From Oscillospiraceae bacterium (GTDB taxonomy: Bacteria > Bacillota > Clostridia > Oscillospirales > Ruminococcaceae): 11,995 bases of DNA. The number at the start of each line of letters is the position of its first letter. Position 1 is the stretch's first letter. Below, piece by piece: positions 1 to 6,854 of this stretch. The notes beneath the pieces are model-generated. The model ran no database searches and was not told where the DNA came from. It saw only the letters and a list, made by a program, of their open reading frames with translations. The stretch spans positions 1 to 11,995 of the forward strand of contig CAAEOA010000147.1 of assembly GCA_900757485.1 (NCBI GenBank), written 5' to 3'. Position numbers and translations under genes: made by a program.

Positions 1-1
1 A

Positions 2-571
2 AACGCTTACTGTGAGAACCTGAACTTCTATGCAACATATGCCGGAATTGAGATGAAAAATGCCTCTAATTATATTATTAAACGTTGTGTCGGCTCTTTC
101 TACTCAAACGGAATCCATATTACCAGTTGTAACGGCGGTTATATTGACGGTTGCCTATCCAACAGCGGACAACAAATTATTTCCTCTTATTTGTACCTTA
201 CTGATTTCGAAAACTGGATTGAAGGCAGCGATCTGCGTCCGCATCTTATTGAACCAATCGGCAGACAGATGAATAACTATATTATTTATGACAACTCTCA
301 AAAGCAAACAATTCTGAATACTTTCGCTTATATTCCACACTCTTTCCTTACAGCCAACAACAGTACCGTCAGCGGCATTAACCTATACGCCAGCAGAATG
401 GGAGCTGAAAATTCCATGTTCATCCTAAGCGGAGGAAAGCTTCTGTCCGTGAACAATTATTTAAAAGACACTCAGCTTGCTGTTCTCAAAAACAGTGCAA
501 ATGTCGGAATCTATAACATCAAGTGTCAAATACATCCGAGCGGATTCAGCGAAGAAAACCTGGTTAAATAA
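2..571 (+). CDS. right-handed parallel beta-helix protein, C-terminal part (5' truncated)
   Basis: The reading frame is open from the window edge (base 2) to TAA at 569-571, giving 189 visible residues; an internal ATG at 53 is not a convincing start because the frame continues upstream with similar repeats. The protein has successive short turns rich in Asn, Gly, Ile and Ser, such as NASNYIIKRC, SNGIHITSCNGGYIDGC and NVGIYNIKCQI. This spacing of hydrophobic Ile/Val strands and Asn/Gly turns is typical of pectate-lyase-like or GH28-like beta-helix folds. Many members bind or cleave polysaccharides, but no catalytic residues can be assigned from this end portion, so the substrate is unknown. 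It lies 159 bases upstream of the mannosidase on the same strand, which fits a glycan-degradation role. Fold is fairly secure; enzymatic function is not. Confidence 0.7.
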   Translation, partial: NAYCENLNFYATYAGIEMKNASNYIIKRCVGSFYSNGIHITSCNGGYIDGCLSNSGQQIISSYLYLTDFENWIEGSDLRPHLIEPIGRQMNNYIIYDNSQKQTILNTFAYIPHSFLTANNSTVSGINLYASRMGAENSMFILSGGKLLSVNNYLKDTQLAVLKNSANVGIYNIKCQIHPSGFSEENLVK

Positions 572-610
572 TTTTTTCGTCTTCTGCGATCTGAGCAAAA
601 ATGAAAATCT

Positions 611-640
611 GAGCCGGTGCACACTTCACGACACCGGCTC
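611..640. terminator. perfect 9-bp hairpin after the beta-helix gene
   Basis: GAGCCGGTG (611-619) and CACCGGCTC (632-640) are perfect inverted repeats around a 12-base loop, 40 bases after the stop at 571. On the plus strand no T run follows (AAAGAATAGC), so it is not a classic intrinsic terminator in the direction of the flanking genes; read on the minus strand it is followed by a T-rich tract. It may be an mRNA 3'-end stabiliser, a weak terminator, or a processing site between two co-transcribed genes. The rest of the 572-730 gap shows nothing convincing. Confidence 0.4.
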
Positions 641-730
641 AAAGAATAGCTAAAACAAGTTTCATTACAGTGTTGCCATTATCCGACAAACAATACAACA
701 ATTATGAAAAACGGAGCGTGCTAAACAAAA

Positions 731-3469
731 ATGGAAACAGAGAAACAAGAGACATTACATCTCTGTGTGATTTCCCACACACACTGGGACAGAGAATGGT
801 ATATGCCGCTGGAGCTAATGAAAATCAGGCTCGTAGACCTCATTGACCACTGCTTAGATATTTTAAAAAAGGAACCGACCTATCGGTTTCATTTGGATGC
901 ACAGACAGTTGTGTTGGAAGACTATTTAAGCATACGTGCAGGCAGCGAGCAGGAGTTACGGCAATATATTTCCGAAGGACGGCTTTTGGTTGGACCATGG
1001 TATTTACAAAATGATTTTTATTTAACCAGCGGAGAGGCCACTGTTCGAAATTTGCTGGTCGGCAAACAAGTTGCAGAACATTTCGGCCGCTGTGAAAAAG
1101 TAGGATATGCACCTGATCAATTCGGAAATATTTCTCAGCTCCCCCAAATATTGCGAAACTTCGGTATTGACAACTTCATATTCGGCAGAGGCTATTTTCA
1201 AGGCACCACTGATTCCAACGGACGGGAAACACTTCTGCCGCTTCCTCTTGAATTCGCATGGGAGGGGGCGGACGGCAGCAGGATTTTAGCAGTACACATG
1301 GCACTGTGGTATAATAATGTACAGCGTTTCTCCGAAGATATAGAAAAGTCCAAAAAGTTAGTTCTTCGTTCAGTAGAACGAATGAAGGGCAGAAATGCTT
1401 CAACGTATTTATTGCTGATGAATGGTGTAGATCATTTGGAGGCACAAGAAAATTTATTGTCCATTTTATCAAAACTACAACAGCAATTGCCTCAAAACAT
1501 GGAAATCTATCAAGAAACTTTAGAAAATTATATCAATGATTTGCAAAATTATTTTAAGCAAAATGAAATAATTTTGCCGGTACACAAAGGCGAGCTTCGC
1601 CAAGGCCGTGATTGGAGCCTTTTAAAAGGGTGCATGTCCTCCCGAAGTTATTTGAAAACCGCGAACGTAAAAGCGCAGGAAACGCTCGAAACACAGCTAG
1701 AGCCGCTTTACTCTGCCATGGAGCTCAGCGGCATGAAAGGAATTTATTTGCACGATCACTTTCATCATCTCTGGAAAGAGCTGCTGCGCAACCACCCGCA
1801 TGATTCCATCTGCGGATGCAGCAGAGACGAAGTGCACCATAGAATGGAGGAAAGTTACGCCTCTATCAAGCGCTCCACCGATGAGCTGCTTCGCCGCGGT
1901 CTTTTACATGCAGCCAACCACGTGAAGCCGGACCGCAGCTGCACAGAGGACTCCTTAATTGTAATTGCTAACACCACACAAAAAAAACGCAGCGCAGTCG
2001 TGGAGGCTGAGCTGGACTTTACAGCCAAGGAAAATGTGGAAAACTTCAGGTTGTATGCGCCTGACGGATCAGAAATCAACTTCATCTTGCTTTCTCTTGA
2101 ACAAATTGAAAAAGATATTTTTTCTGCTATTAACTTGCCGGGGCATTTGTCGGCAGATCGCTACCGAATCCAATTTATTGCCGAGGATATAGCGCCCTAT
2201 TCTTTTCGTGGTTATCGTGTTACCAAAACTGACGGCACCCTTCCGATTGCCGAGACGACATTTATGAACTGCTCTGATAAGATGCCCATTGTTCTGGAAA
2301 ATCTTTATCTGAAGGTGAAAGTAGCCCCTGATGGAAGCATCGATATTTTTCATCCGGCAAGCGGACGGCATTTCAGTCATGTACTGGAATGGGAAGATTC
2401 CGCAGACAAAGGCGACTCCTATGTATATCACAAGACAGATTCCCCTGTCATATACGGAAATGCTTTTCCTGCTCATGTCACCGGTTCCAAAAACAAAAAT
2501 TCAACAAGCTGTGAAATTTCCAGAACCATGCTATTGCCAAAACAGTACGACTTTGAAAACCAAAAGCGTAGCGATGAGCTCGTTCCTTGCGAAACAAAGT
2601 TAATTTTGAAATTGGACGCTGTAAGCGACACCCTGCAAATTTCATATTTGGTAGACAATCGTGCTTGTGACCACCGATTGCGGCTTTTGGTAAATACCGG
2701 TATTCAATCAACTATCAGTTTGGCGGACGCACCATTTGATGTTTTGGGACGCGGAGAAAGTGACCACTGGTTTAACACAATGAGTAAAGTGATGCCTAAT
2801 ACTTCCTTTGCCCTATTAGAAGATCAGCAAGGCGGCTGTGCCGTCTTTACAGAAGGTCAGCATGAATATGAGCATTTAATGCAATCACAGATGCTCGCTT
2901 TTACTGTTGTGCGAAGCACAGGTGTTATCACGAGGAACGCAGCTACTGATCGGGTAGAGGGCGGAGCACAGTGGTTATGCCCGGAAAATCAATGTTTGCG
3001 CCGTATAGAAGGAAAAATCGGATTGCATCCCTATGCAGGCGGATGGATCGAAGCAGATATTCCGGCTCTTGCCAAATGCTTCCGTAATCCTCTTTTGACT
3101 GCTTTTGCACCGATGGATACTCACAAATTCGCAGGCGGACGGCCTGCGGTTCAGGATACTGAAATTCAAGAATTTTTTTATAGACCTGAGCCATGGGAGG
3201 ATGTCATATTACCCAACAACCAAAGCGCTATTCTTGTGGAAGGACGCGGACTGCTTGTAACAGCATTAAAGCTTGCGGAAGATGGAAAATCCTTTATTTT
3301 ACGGATTGTGAATCTAACCGACAATCCACAGGAGGGGGCGGTAACGGTTCGCGGAACATTGTATTGTTCTGATATGTCAGAGCAGTCGGGAAATTGTATC
3401 GGATGCGGCAAACAAATTCTTCGTTGGGGTAAAAAAGAAATTCGCACATTTATGATAAAAACGAATTGA
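731..3469 (+). CDS. glycoside hydrolase family 38 alpha-mannosidase
   Basis: A 912-residue protein, in the normal bacterial GH38 size range. The family hydrolyses alpha-mannosides by a retaining, metal-dependent mechanism. The N-terminal signature HTHWDREW (16-23) supplies two predicted zinc ligands, His18 and Asp20. YAPDQFGNISQLPQIL (126-141) carries Asp129, equivalent to the catalytic nucleophile and third ligand. NHPHDSICGC (354-363) carries His357, the expected fourth ligand. MNGVDH (230-235) matches a conserved family block. The remaining ~500 residues are the beta-rich C-terminal GH38 region. No signal peptide is visible, so it is probably cytoplasmic, acting on imported mannosides. Start: ATG 731 with GGAG at 713-716, a long 14-base spacing; no better in-frame start exists. 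It resembles the MngB type, but no mannosylglycerate transporter is in view, so the exact substrate (glycan fragments or a mannosylated solute) is open. Confidence 0.93.
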   Translation: METEKQETLHLCVISHTHWDREWYMPLELMKIRLVDLIDHCLDILKKEPTYRFHLDAQTVVLEDYLSIRAGSEQELRQYISEGRLLVGPWYLQNDFYLTSGEATVRNLLVGKQVAEHFGRCEKVGYAPDQFGNISQLPQILRNFGIDNFIFGRGYFQGTTDSNGRETLLPLPLEFAWEGADGSRILAVHMALWYNNVQRFSEDIEKSKKLVLRSVERMKGRNASTYLLLMNGVDHLEAQENLLSILSKLQQQLPQNMEIYQETLENYINDLQNYFKQNEIILPVHKGELRQGRDWSLLKGCMSSRSYLKTANVKAQETLETQLEPLYSAMELSGMKGIYLHDHFHHLWKELLRNHPHDSICGCSRDEVHHRMEESYASIKRSTDELLRRGLLHAANHVKPDRSCTEDSLIVIANTTQKKRSAVVEAELDFTAKENVENFRLYAPDGSEINFILLSLEQIEKDIFSAINLPGHLSADRYRIQFIAEDIAPYSFRGYRVTKTDGTLPIAETTFMNCSDKMPIVLENLYLKVKVAPDGSIDIFHPASGRHFSHVLEWEDSADKGDSYVYHKTDSPVIYGNAFPAHVTGSKNKNSTSCEISRTMLLPKQYDFENQKRSDELVPCETKLILKLDAVSDTLQISYLVDNRACDHRLRLLVNTGIQSTISLADAPFDVLGRGESDHWFNTMSKVMPNTSFALLEDQQGGCAVFTEGQHEYEHLMQSQMLAFTVVRSTGVITRNAATDRVEGGAQWLCPENQCLRRIEGKIGLHPYAGGWIEADIPALAKCFRNPLLTAFAPMDTHKFAGGRPAVQDTEIQEFFYRPEPWEDVILPNNQSAILVEGRGLLVTALKLAEDGKSFILRIVNLTDNPQEGAVTVRGTLYCSDMSEQSGNCIGCGKQILRWGKKEIRTFMIKTN

Positions 3470-3505
3470 TGATATATTGCTGCTCATGCAAGCATTATCA
3501 GTATA

Positions 3506-3550
3506 AAAACGACCTCTTATGACAAATATTCTGTCATAAGAGGTCGTTTT
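3506..3550. terminator. bidirectional intrinsic terminator
   Basis: A perfect 19-bp inverted repeat, 3506-3524 against 3532-3550, with a 7-base loop (AATATTC). The core arms are ACGACCTCTTATGACA and its complement, bounded by an A run on the left and a T run on the right, so the transcript ends in U on both strands. It lies between the convergent mannosidase (stop 3469) and AraC-type regulator 1 (stop at 3668) and should insulate both. A smaller hairpin, GTCCGG/CCGGAC with loop TTTTAT, follows at 3554-3571; it could be a back-up but has only a weak T tract. The rest of the 3470-3667 gap holds no recognisable gene. Confidence 0.92.
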
Positions 3551-3667
3551 GCTGTCCGGTTTTATCCGGACTTGTATTAGTCTGCAAAGTTTTCCGACAA
3601 GCTACAACCAGCTTATTAAATACCGAAAAAACACAGCACTAAAGCATTAAATGCGGTCACAAAGAGA

Positions 3668-4459
3668 TCATATTGTATCGGATGAAGCAGTAAGATTTCT
3701 GCCGAAATATTTTTTATATATACGCGAAACGTAATTCTCGTCTGCGAAACCAACTGCTCGCCCTGCATCCTTTACAGAAAGCGAATCGTTCACCATCAAG
3801 CTTTTTACCAAATTAAGCTTAGTAATATTAATATACTCTATTAAAGTCTGTCCGGTACAGCGCTTAAACAAATTGCTAAGGTATCCAACACTGAGATTAA
3901 CATAATCGGCAACCTCCGATACATAGATCCTTTCTCGAATCCGGCTTATAATATATCGCTTAGCAGCTTCTGTATAGCGTTGTTCACTGTACGACACAGA
4001 ATCGTGAAGGGCAATTCGGCGGTATTCGGAATCCAAATCGGCTATAAGCGTAAACAGCATACCGATGAGTTTTACCGTAGTTGTGTGGCAAAGCGTGTAC
4101 TCCTCTACAATCTGCTTAAGCTCATGAATCAGCTTCTCCGCTCCCGGAAAAACCATATTTTCGGGCAGAATAAGATCACTGCCCGGTTGTATCTCTGCAT
4201 AAAATCCTACCGTAATATGATGTTGGCGGCTTTTCGAAAAAAAACGTTCCGGCTCAGATCGGTGGCTTATGATAAATGAGCCTGCCGGTATTATTTTTTG
4301 TTTATTCCCTCGGCAGCATATTGTATCGCCTTCAATCAGATATGAAATCTCCATAAAATTTTCATTTACCGAGAAAGATATATCATAATTGTCAGTTGCG
4401 TATTCGTGTGCGAATTCAATGGAAGGAATTGATTTAATACTGATAGAATACAAGCTCAA
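3668..4459 (-). CDS. AraC-family transcriptional regulator 1
   Basis: About 263 residues. The C-terminal ~100 residues form a double helix-turn-helix AraC DNA-binding domain: first HTH around VSEVADYVNLSVGYLSNLFK, second around VKDAGRAVGFADENYVSRIY followed by KKYFGRN, the classic GF-x-x-x-x-Y pattern. The N-terminal ~140 residues look like a cupin-type effector domain (PAGSFIIS, like the usual P-G-D turn). Start choice: the open frame reaches GTG at 4468, but that codon lies inside a strong Shine-Dalgarno AAGAGGTGAT (4473-4464), so TTG at 4459-4457, six bases after AGAGGTG, is the better start; TTG 4453 is an alternative. It is divergent from the glycyl radical enzyme operon and probably regulates it in response to a sugar-related effector (inference). 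The second HTH is followed by a short LTASSDTI tail instead of the usual SPxxYR motif. Confidence 0.92.
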   Translation of the reverse strand: MSLYSISIKSIPSIEFAHEYATDNYDISFSVNENFMEISYLIEGDTICCRGNKQKIIPAGSFIISHRSEPERFFSKSRQHHITVGFYAEIQPGSDLILPENMVFPGAEKLIHELKQIVEEYTLCHTTTVKLIGMLFTLIADLDSEYRRIALHDSVSYSEQRYTEAAKRYIISRIRERIYVSEVADYVNLSVGYLSNLFKRCTGQTLIEYINITKLNLVKSLMVNDSLSVKDAGRAVGFADENYVSRIYKKYFGRNLTASSDTI

Positions 4460-4463
4460 GCCA

Positions 4464-4473
4464 ATCACCTCTT
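4464..4473 (-). promoter_or_regulatory. ribosome binding site deciding the start of AraC regulator 1
   Basis: AAGAGGTGAT on the minus strand is the consensus AAGGAGGTGAT minus one G. It covers the GTG at 4468-4466, arguing against that codon as the start, and places TTG 4459 at an optimal distance. Confidence 0.7.
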
Positions 4474-4549
4474 AATAAATAGTATCATAAAATTACTGAT
4501 CATTCAAGAAAATTAAATTATAATAATCCAGGAATATAAGAATAGTGCA

Positions 4550-4577
4550 TTGATTTTTTTTGCTATGCTCCTATAAT
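4550..4577 (+). promoter_or_regulatory. sigma-A-type promoter of the glycyl radical enzyme operon
   Basis: A perfect -10 TATAAT at 4572-4577 is preceded by a 16-base spacer and -35 TTGATT at 4550-4555 (4 of 6 to consensus). Transcription would begin near 4584, leaving a leader of about 90 bases before ATG 4673. The rest of the 4460-4672 divergent region is very AT-rich. A minus-strand TATAAT (4522-4517) could serve AraC regulator 1 but has no good -35. No clear direct-repeat operator is visible here. Confidence 0.7.
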
Positions 4578-4598
4578 GAAGACAGAACGGTAAAACAA

Positions 4599-4655
4599 AT
4601 GAAATATTTTTCAGGGTTTTATATTAACAGCAAACAAGAAAGATGTAAAGTATGA
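4599..4655 (+). CDS. possible 18-codon leader peptide upstream of the glycyl radical enzyme
   Basis: ATG 4599 opens an 18-codon frame (MKYFSGFYINSKQERCKV) in the operon leader. Its TGA (4653-4655) overlaps ATG 4652 as ATGA, the arrangement often seen in translational coupling. A weak ribosome site, AACGGT, sits 7 bases upstream. The peptide has no regulatory codon run or recognisable domain. A chance open frame in AT-rich DNA is the main alternative. Confidence 0.2.
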   Translation: MKYFSGFYINSKQERCKV

Positions 4656-4675
4656 AAGGAATGGTCATAACGATG
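4654..4675 (+). promoter_or_regulatory. recurrent translation-start leader, copy 1 (glycyl radical enzyme)
   Basis: GAAAGGAATGGTCATAACG followed by ATG (4673). It matches the leader before AraC regulator 2 at 20 of 22 bases and that before the activase at 18 of 22. It places the Shine-Dalgarno AAAGGA (4655-4660) 12 bases before ATG 4673, exactly as at the activase, and so favours 4673 over ATG 4652 or 4661 as the start. Confidence 0.6.
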
Positions 4676-6823
4676 AGCTTATCGCGAATACTGAAAAAAG
4701 AGCTGACGGCGCAACCCGTCGGAATTCCATGTGATAAAATTTTGTTTTATCAAGGTGTAAAACAGCATTATTGCGACTACCCGATTATTGCCAAAAGTTA
4801 TGGAACGGCACAGCTTTTCTCTTCGGCAAAGCCATATATTTATGACAGCGATCAAATAGCCGGATCCATTCGCGGAATCTTTTCATCTGAGTATGATGAG
4901 CGCCTGCATAATCATGCCGAAAAAGTGGTTTCATCATACGGAACAAATGGATTTGTTACAAATTCAGATCATTTTGCACCTAATTATCGGACTTTTTTAA
5001 AAGACGGGATTCCCGGAACATATCTTAAAATAGAAAGCAGCAAAAAAACACATACCGATGAAAAGTCTCAACGTTTTTTGTCTGCAATGAAGATAACTCT
5101 GGACGGATTCTGCTCTATGATTGAAAATTATGCCGATGCCGCAGAAAAGAAATCGGCAGAAGCCGCAAATCCGGAGGCAGCACAGCGGTTTATTGCTATG
5201 TCATCTGATCTCAGAGTTTTGCTCAAAGAAGCACCGAAAACCTTCAGTCAGGCATTACAATTAATGTTTCTATGCCATGTTGCGTTCGTCTTACAGGGAA
5301 AATATGCTATGGCATTCGGTCGCCTTGATCAGTTTCTTTGGCCATACTATCAAACGGATTTGAAAAAAGGAATTCTTACACGCGAAATTGCTACCGAACT
5401 TTTGACAGGGGTATTTTTAAAAATCGGAGAACATCGGTACATCGGCGGAGATGACGTTGTCAATATCTGCATAGGAGGAATAACACCTGATGGTGCAGAT
5501 GCAGTTAACGAGCTTAGTTATTGCATCCTCGACGCTGTTCGCATCGCCAATATTCCCGGTCCAAACCTTTCTGCCAGACTCCACAATGCAATGCCCGAAA
5601 AATTTCTGGATGAGGCAATGAAGGTAATTGCCACCGGTCTCGGATATCCCGCCTTGATGAATGATTCCGTCAACATCCCGGCTCTTTTGCGCCATGGATA
5701 CGAAGAACAGGATGTTAACGATTACTGCTTTGTAGGCTGCATTGAAAATTTTATTCCCGGGAAGCAGCCCCCGTGGTCGGACGGACGGTTTAACGTTCCT
5801 ATGTATTTTGAACCGCTGATGTTCGGCGGAGTCACACTTCGCAATCCGGACTACATTGGTCCGGACACCGGATCTCTTGCTTCTCTTAAAACGATGGAGG
5901 ACTTTTTACATGCTTTTCATTTACAGTTAGAATACGGGATTTCTGAATATTTTATGTTTTTCAATAATGAAAATGATCGTTATAATAATGAAAACTACGC
6001 GCAACCGTTTCTTTCCATTTTCTGCGAAGATTGCATCGGCAGAGCGCGGGATATCCTTGACGGAGGAGCGAAATACCCTTCGGCACATGGAGCCGGATGC
6101 ATCGGAATAGCCACTGTTGCGGACAGCTTAGCTGCCGTGGAAAAGTTTATTTATAACGAGAAAAAATACACTTTGGAACAATTGGCACAAGCGATAAAGG
6201 CAGACTTTAAGGGCTTTGAGAAAATGCGTGATGATCTTAAGTCCGCTCCGAAATACGGCAACGATGATGATTTTGTTGACAAATATGCAGTGTGGTATGT
6301 TGAAGAAATGGAACGCTTGGTATCGTCTTATAAAACTCGTGACGGAGGTCCGGTTTACTCAGCAATAGCATCAAACATACAAAATATCAGCGCAGGCGAA
6401 GAAGTGGCTGCCACTCCTGACGGACGAGGCAGCGGTGAGCCATTATCAGACGCGGCATCTCCGATGCACGGAATGGATCACGAAGGGATAACTGCCGTTA
6501 TAAAATCAACCACCAAACCTGATTATCGCCTTGTATCATGCGGCACGGTATTAAATCAAAAATTTGCCCCTAAAATGCTGAATGACGATGATTGCAGAAA
6601 AAAAGTTTGTGATTTAATTCGAGTATATTTCAAAATGGGAGGTCAGGAGATACAAATAAATTCTGTCTCTCGGGATATGCTGAAAGACGCAATGAAGCAT
6701 CCGGAAAACTATCAGAACCTGGTAGTCCGTGTATCCGGATTCTCGGCATACTTTGTAAATCTCGACAGATCGGTGCAGCTTGATATTTTAAAACGCACCG
6801 AGCATGATGACACGGAAAGCTAA
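4673..6823 (+). CDS. glycyl radical enzyme (PFL/glycerol dehydratase superfamily), substrate unknown
   Basis: 716 residues from ATG 4673 (723 from ATG 4652). The superfamily uses a backbone glycyl radical to form a transient cysteine thiyl radical that abstracts hydrogen from the substrate. The C-terminal radical loop is RVSGFSAYF, with the radical Gly at codon 6737-6739. The active-site loop is FVGCIENFIPG, with thiyl Cys at codon 5738-5740 and Glu two residues later. Other family blocks are PNLSARLH, GGAKYPSAHGAG with TVADSLAAVEKF, and TPDGRGSGEPLSDAASP. Cys-x-Glu is typical of dehydratase, eliminase and decarboxylase members (glycerol dehydratase, CutC, HypD, hydroxyphenylacetate decarboxylase) and differs from the Cys-Cys of true pyruvate formate-lyase. 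The protein is shorter than most characterised eliminases (about 780-850), and Asn follows the Glu where Pro is common. It is first in a tight operon with its activase, a dehydrogenase and an esterase. Family is certain; the reaction is not. Confidence 0.95.
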   Translation: MSLSRILKKELTAQPVGIPCDKILFYQGVKQHYCDYPIIAKSYGTAQLFSSAKPYIYDSDQIAGSIRGIFSSEYDERLHNHAEKVVSSYGTNGFVTNSDHFAPNYRTFLKDGIPGTYLKIESSKKTHTDEKSQRFLSAMKITLDGFCSMIENYADAAEKKSAEAANPEAAQRFIAMSSDLRVLLKEAPKTFSQALQLMFLCHVAFVLQGKYAMAFGRLDQFLWPYYQTDLKKGILTREIATELLTGVFLKIGEHRYIGGDDVVNICIGGITPDGADAVNELSYCILDAVRIANIPGPNLSARLHNAMPEKFLDEAMKVIATGLGYPALMNDSVNIPALLRHGYEEQDVNDYCFVGCIENFIPGKQPPWSDGRFNVPMYFEPLMFGGVTLRNPDYIGPDTGSLASLKTMEDFLHAFHLQLEYGISEYFMFFNNENDRYNNENYAQPFLSIFCEDCIGRARDILDGGAKYPSAHGAGCIGIATVADSLAAVEKFIYNEKKYTLEQLAQAIKADFKGFEKMRDDLKSAPKYGNDDDFVDKYAVWYVEEMERLVSSYKTRDGGPVYSAIASNIQNISAGEEVAATPDGRGSGEPLSDAASPMHGMDHEGITAVIKSTTKPDYRLVSCGTVLNQKFAPKMLNDDDCRKKVCDLIRVYFKMGGQEIQINSVSRDMLKDAMKHPENYQNLVVRVSGFSAYFVNLDRSVQLDILKRTEHDDTES

Positions 6824-6854
6824 AAAAGCTCAGAAAGGAATAGTTATAAATATG
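6822..6854 (+). promoter_or_regulatory. recurrent translation-start leader, copy 2 (activase)
   Basis: A 33-base stretch starting at the glycyl radical enzyme stop codon and ending at ATG 6852-6854; its core is GAAAGGAATAGTTATAAAT before the ATG. It matches the minus-strand leader of AraC regulator 2 (10435-10403) at 30 of 33 bases. It contains AAAGGA 12 bases before the ATG, so it supports 6852 rather than the upstream in-frame ATG 6804, which has no ribosome site. Confidence 0.7.

Noticed and set aside
673..699. Possible mannosidase promoter, TTGCCA (673-678) with TACAAC (694-699)
   Set aside because: The spacer is only 15 bases and the -10 matches 4 of 6, too weak to call in AT-rich DNA.
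2069..2476. Long minus-strand open frame inside the mannosidase gene
   Set aside because: It lies fully antisense to a clearly conserved coding region, has no recognisable domain or ribosome site, and is a shadow frame.
3554..3571. Hairpin GTCCGG/CCGGAC as an independent terminator
   Set aside because: Only 6 bp of stem and a broken T tract; the 19-bp terminator next to it suffices.
4481..4507. Minus-strand TTGAAT with GATACT as promoter of AraC regulator 1
   Set aside because: Spacer of 15 bases and weak matches; an alternative TATAAT at 4522-4517 lacks a -35. The promoter of this gene is not resolved.
4652..4672. ATG 4652 and ATG 4661 as the start of the glycyl radical enzyme
   Set aside because: Neither has a well-placed ribosome site; AAAGGA at 4655-4660 serves ATG 4673 with the same 12-base spacing as at the activase. 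ATG 4652 stays possible only through coupling to the small leader frame.
6804..6851. N-terminal extension of the activase from ATG 6804
   Set aside because: It would overlap the upstream gene, has no ribosome site, and encodes a lysine-rich stretch foreign to the family; ATG 6852 begins directly at the conserved N-terminus.
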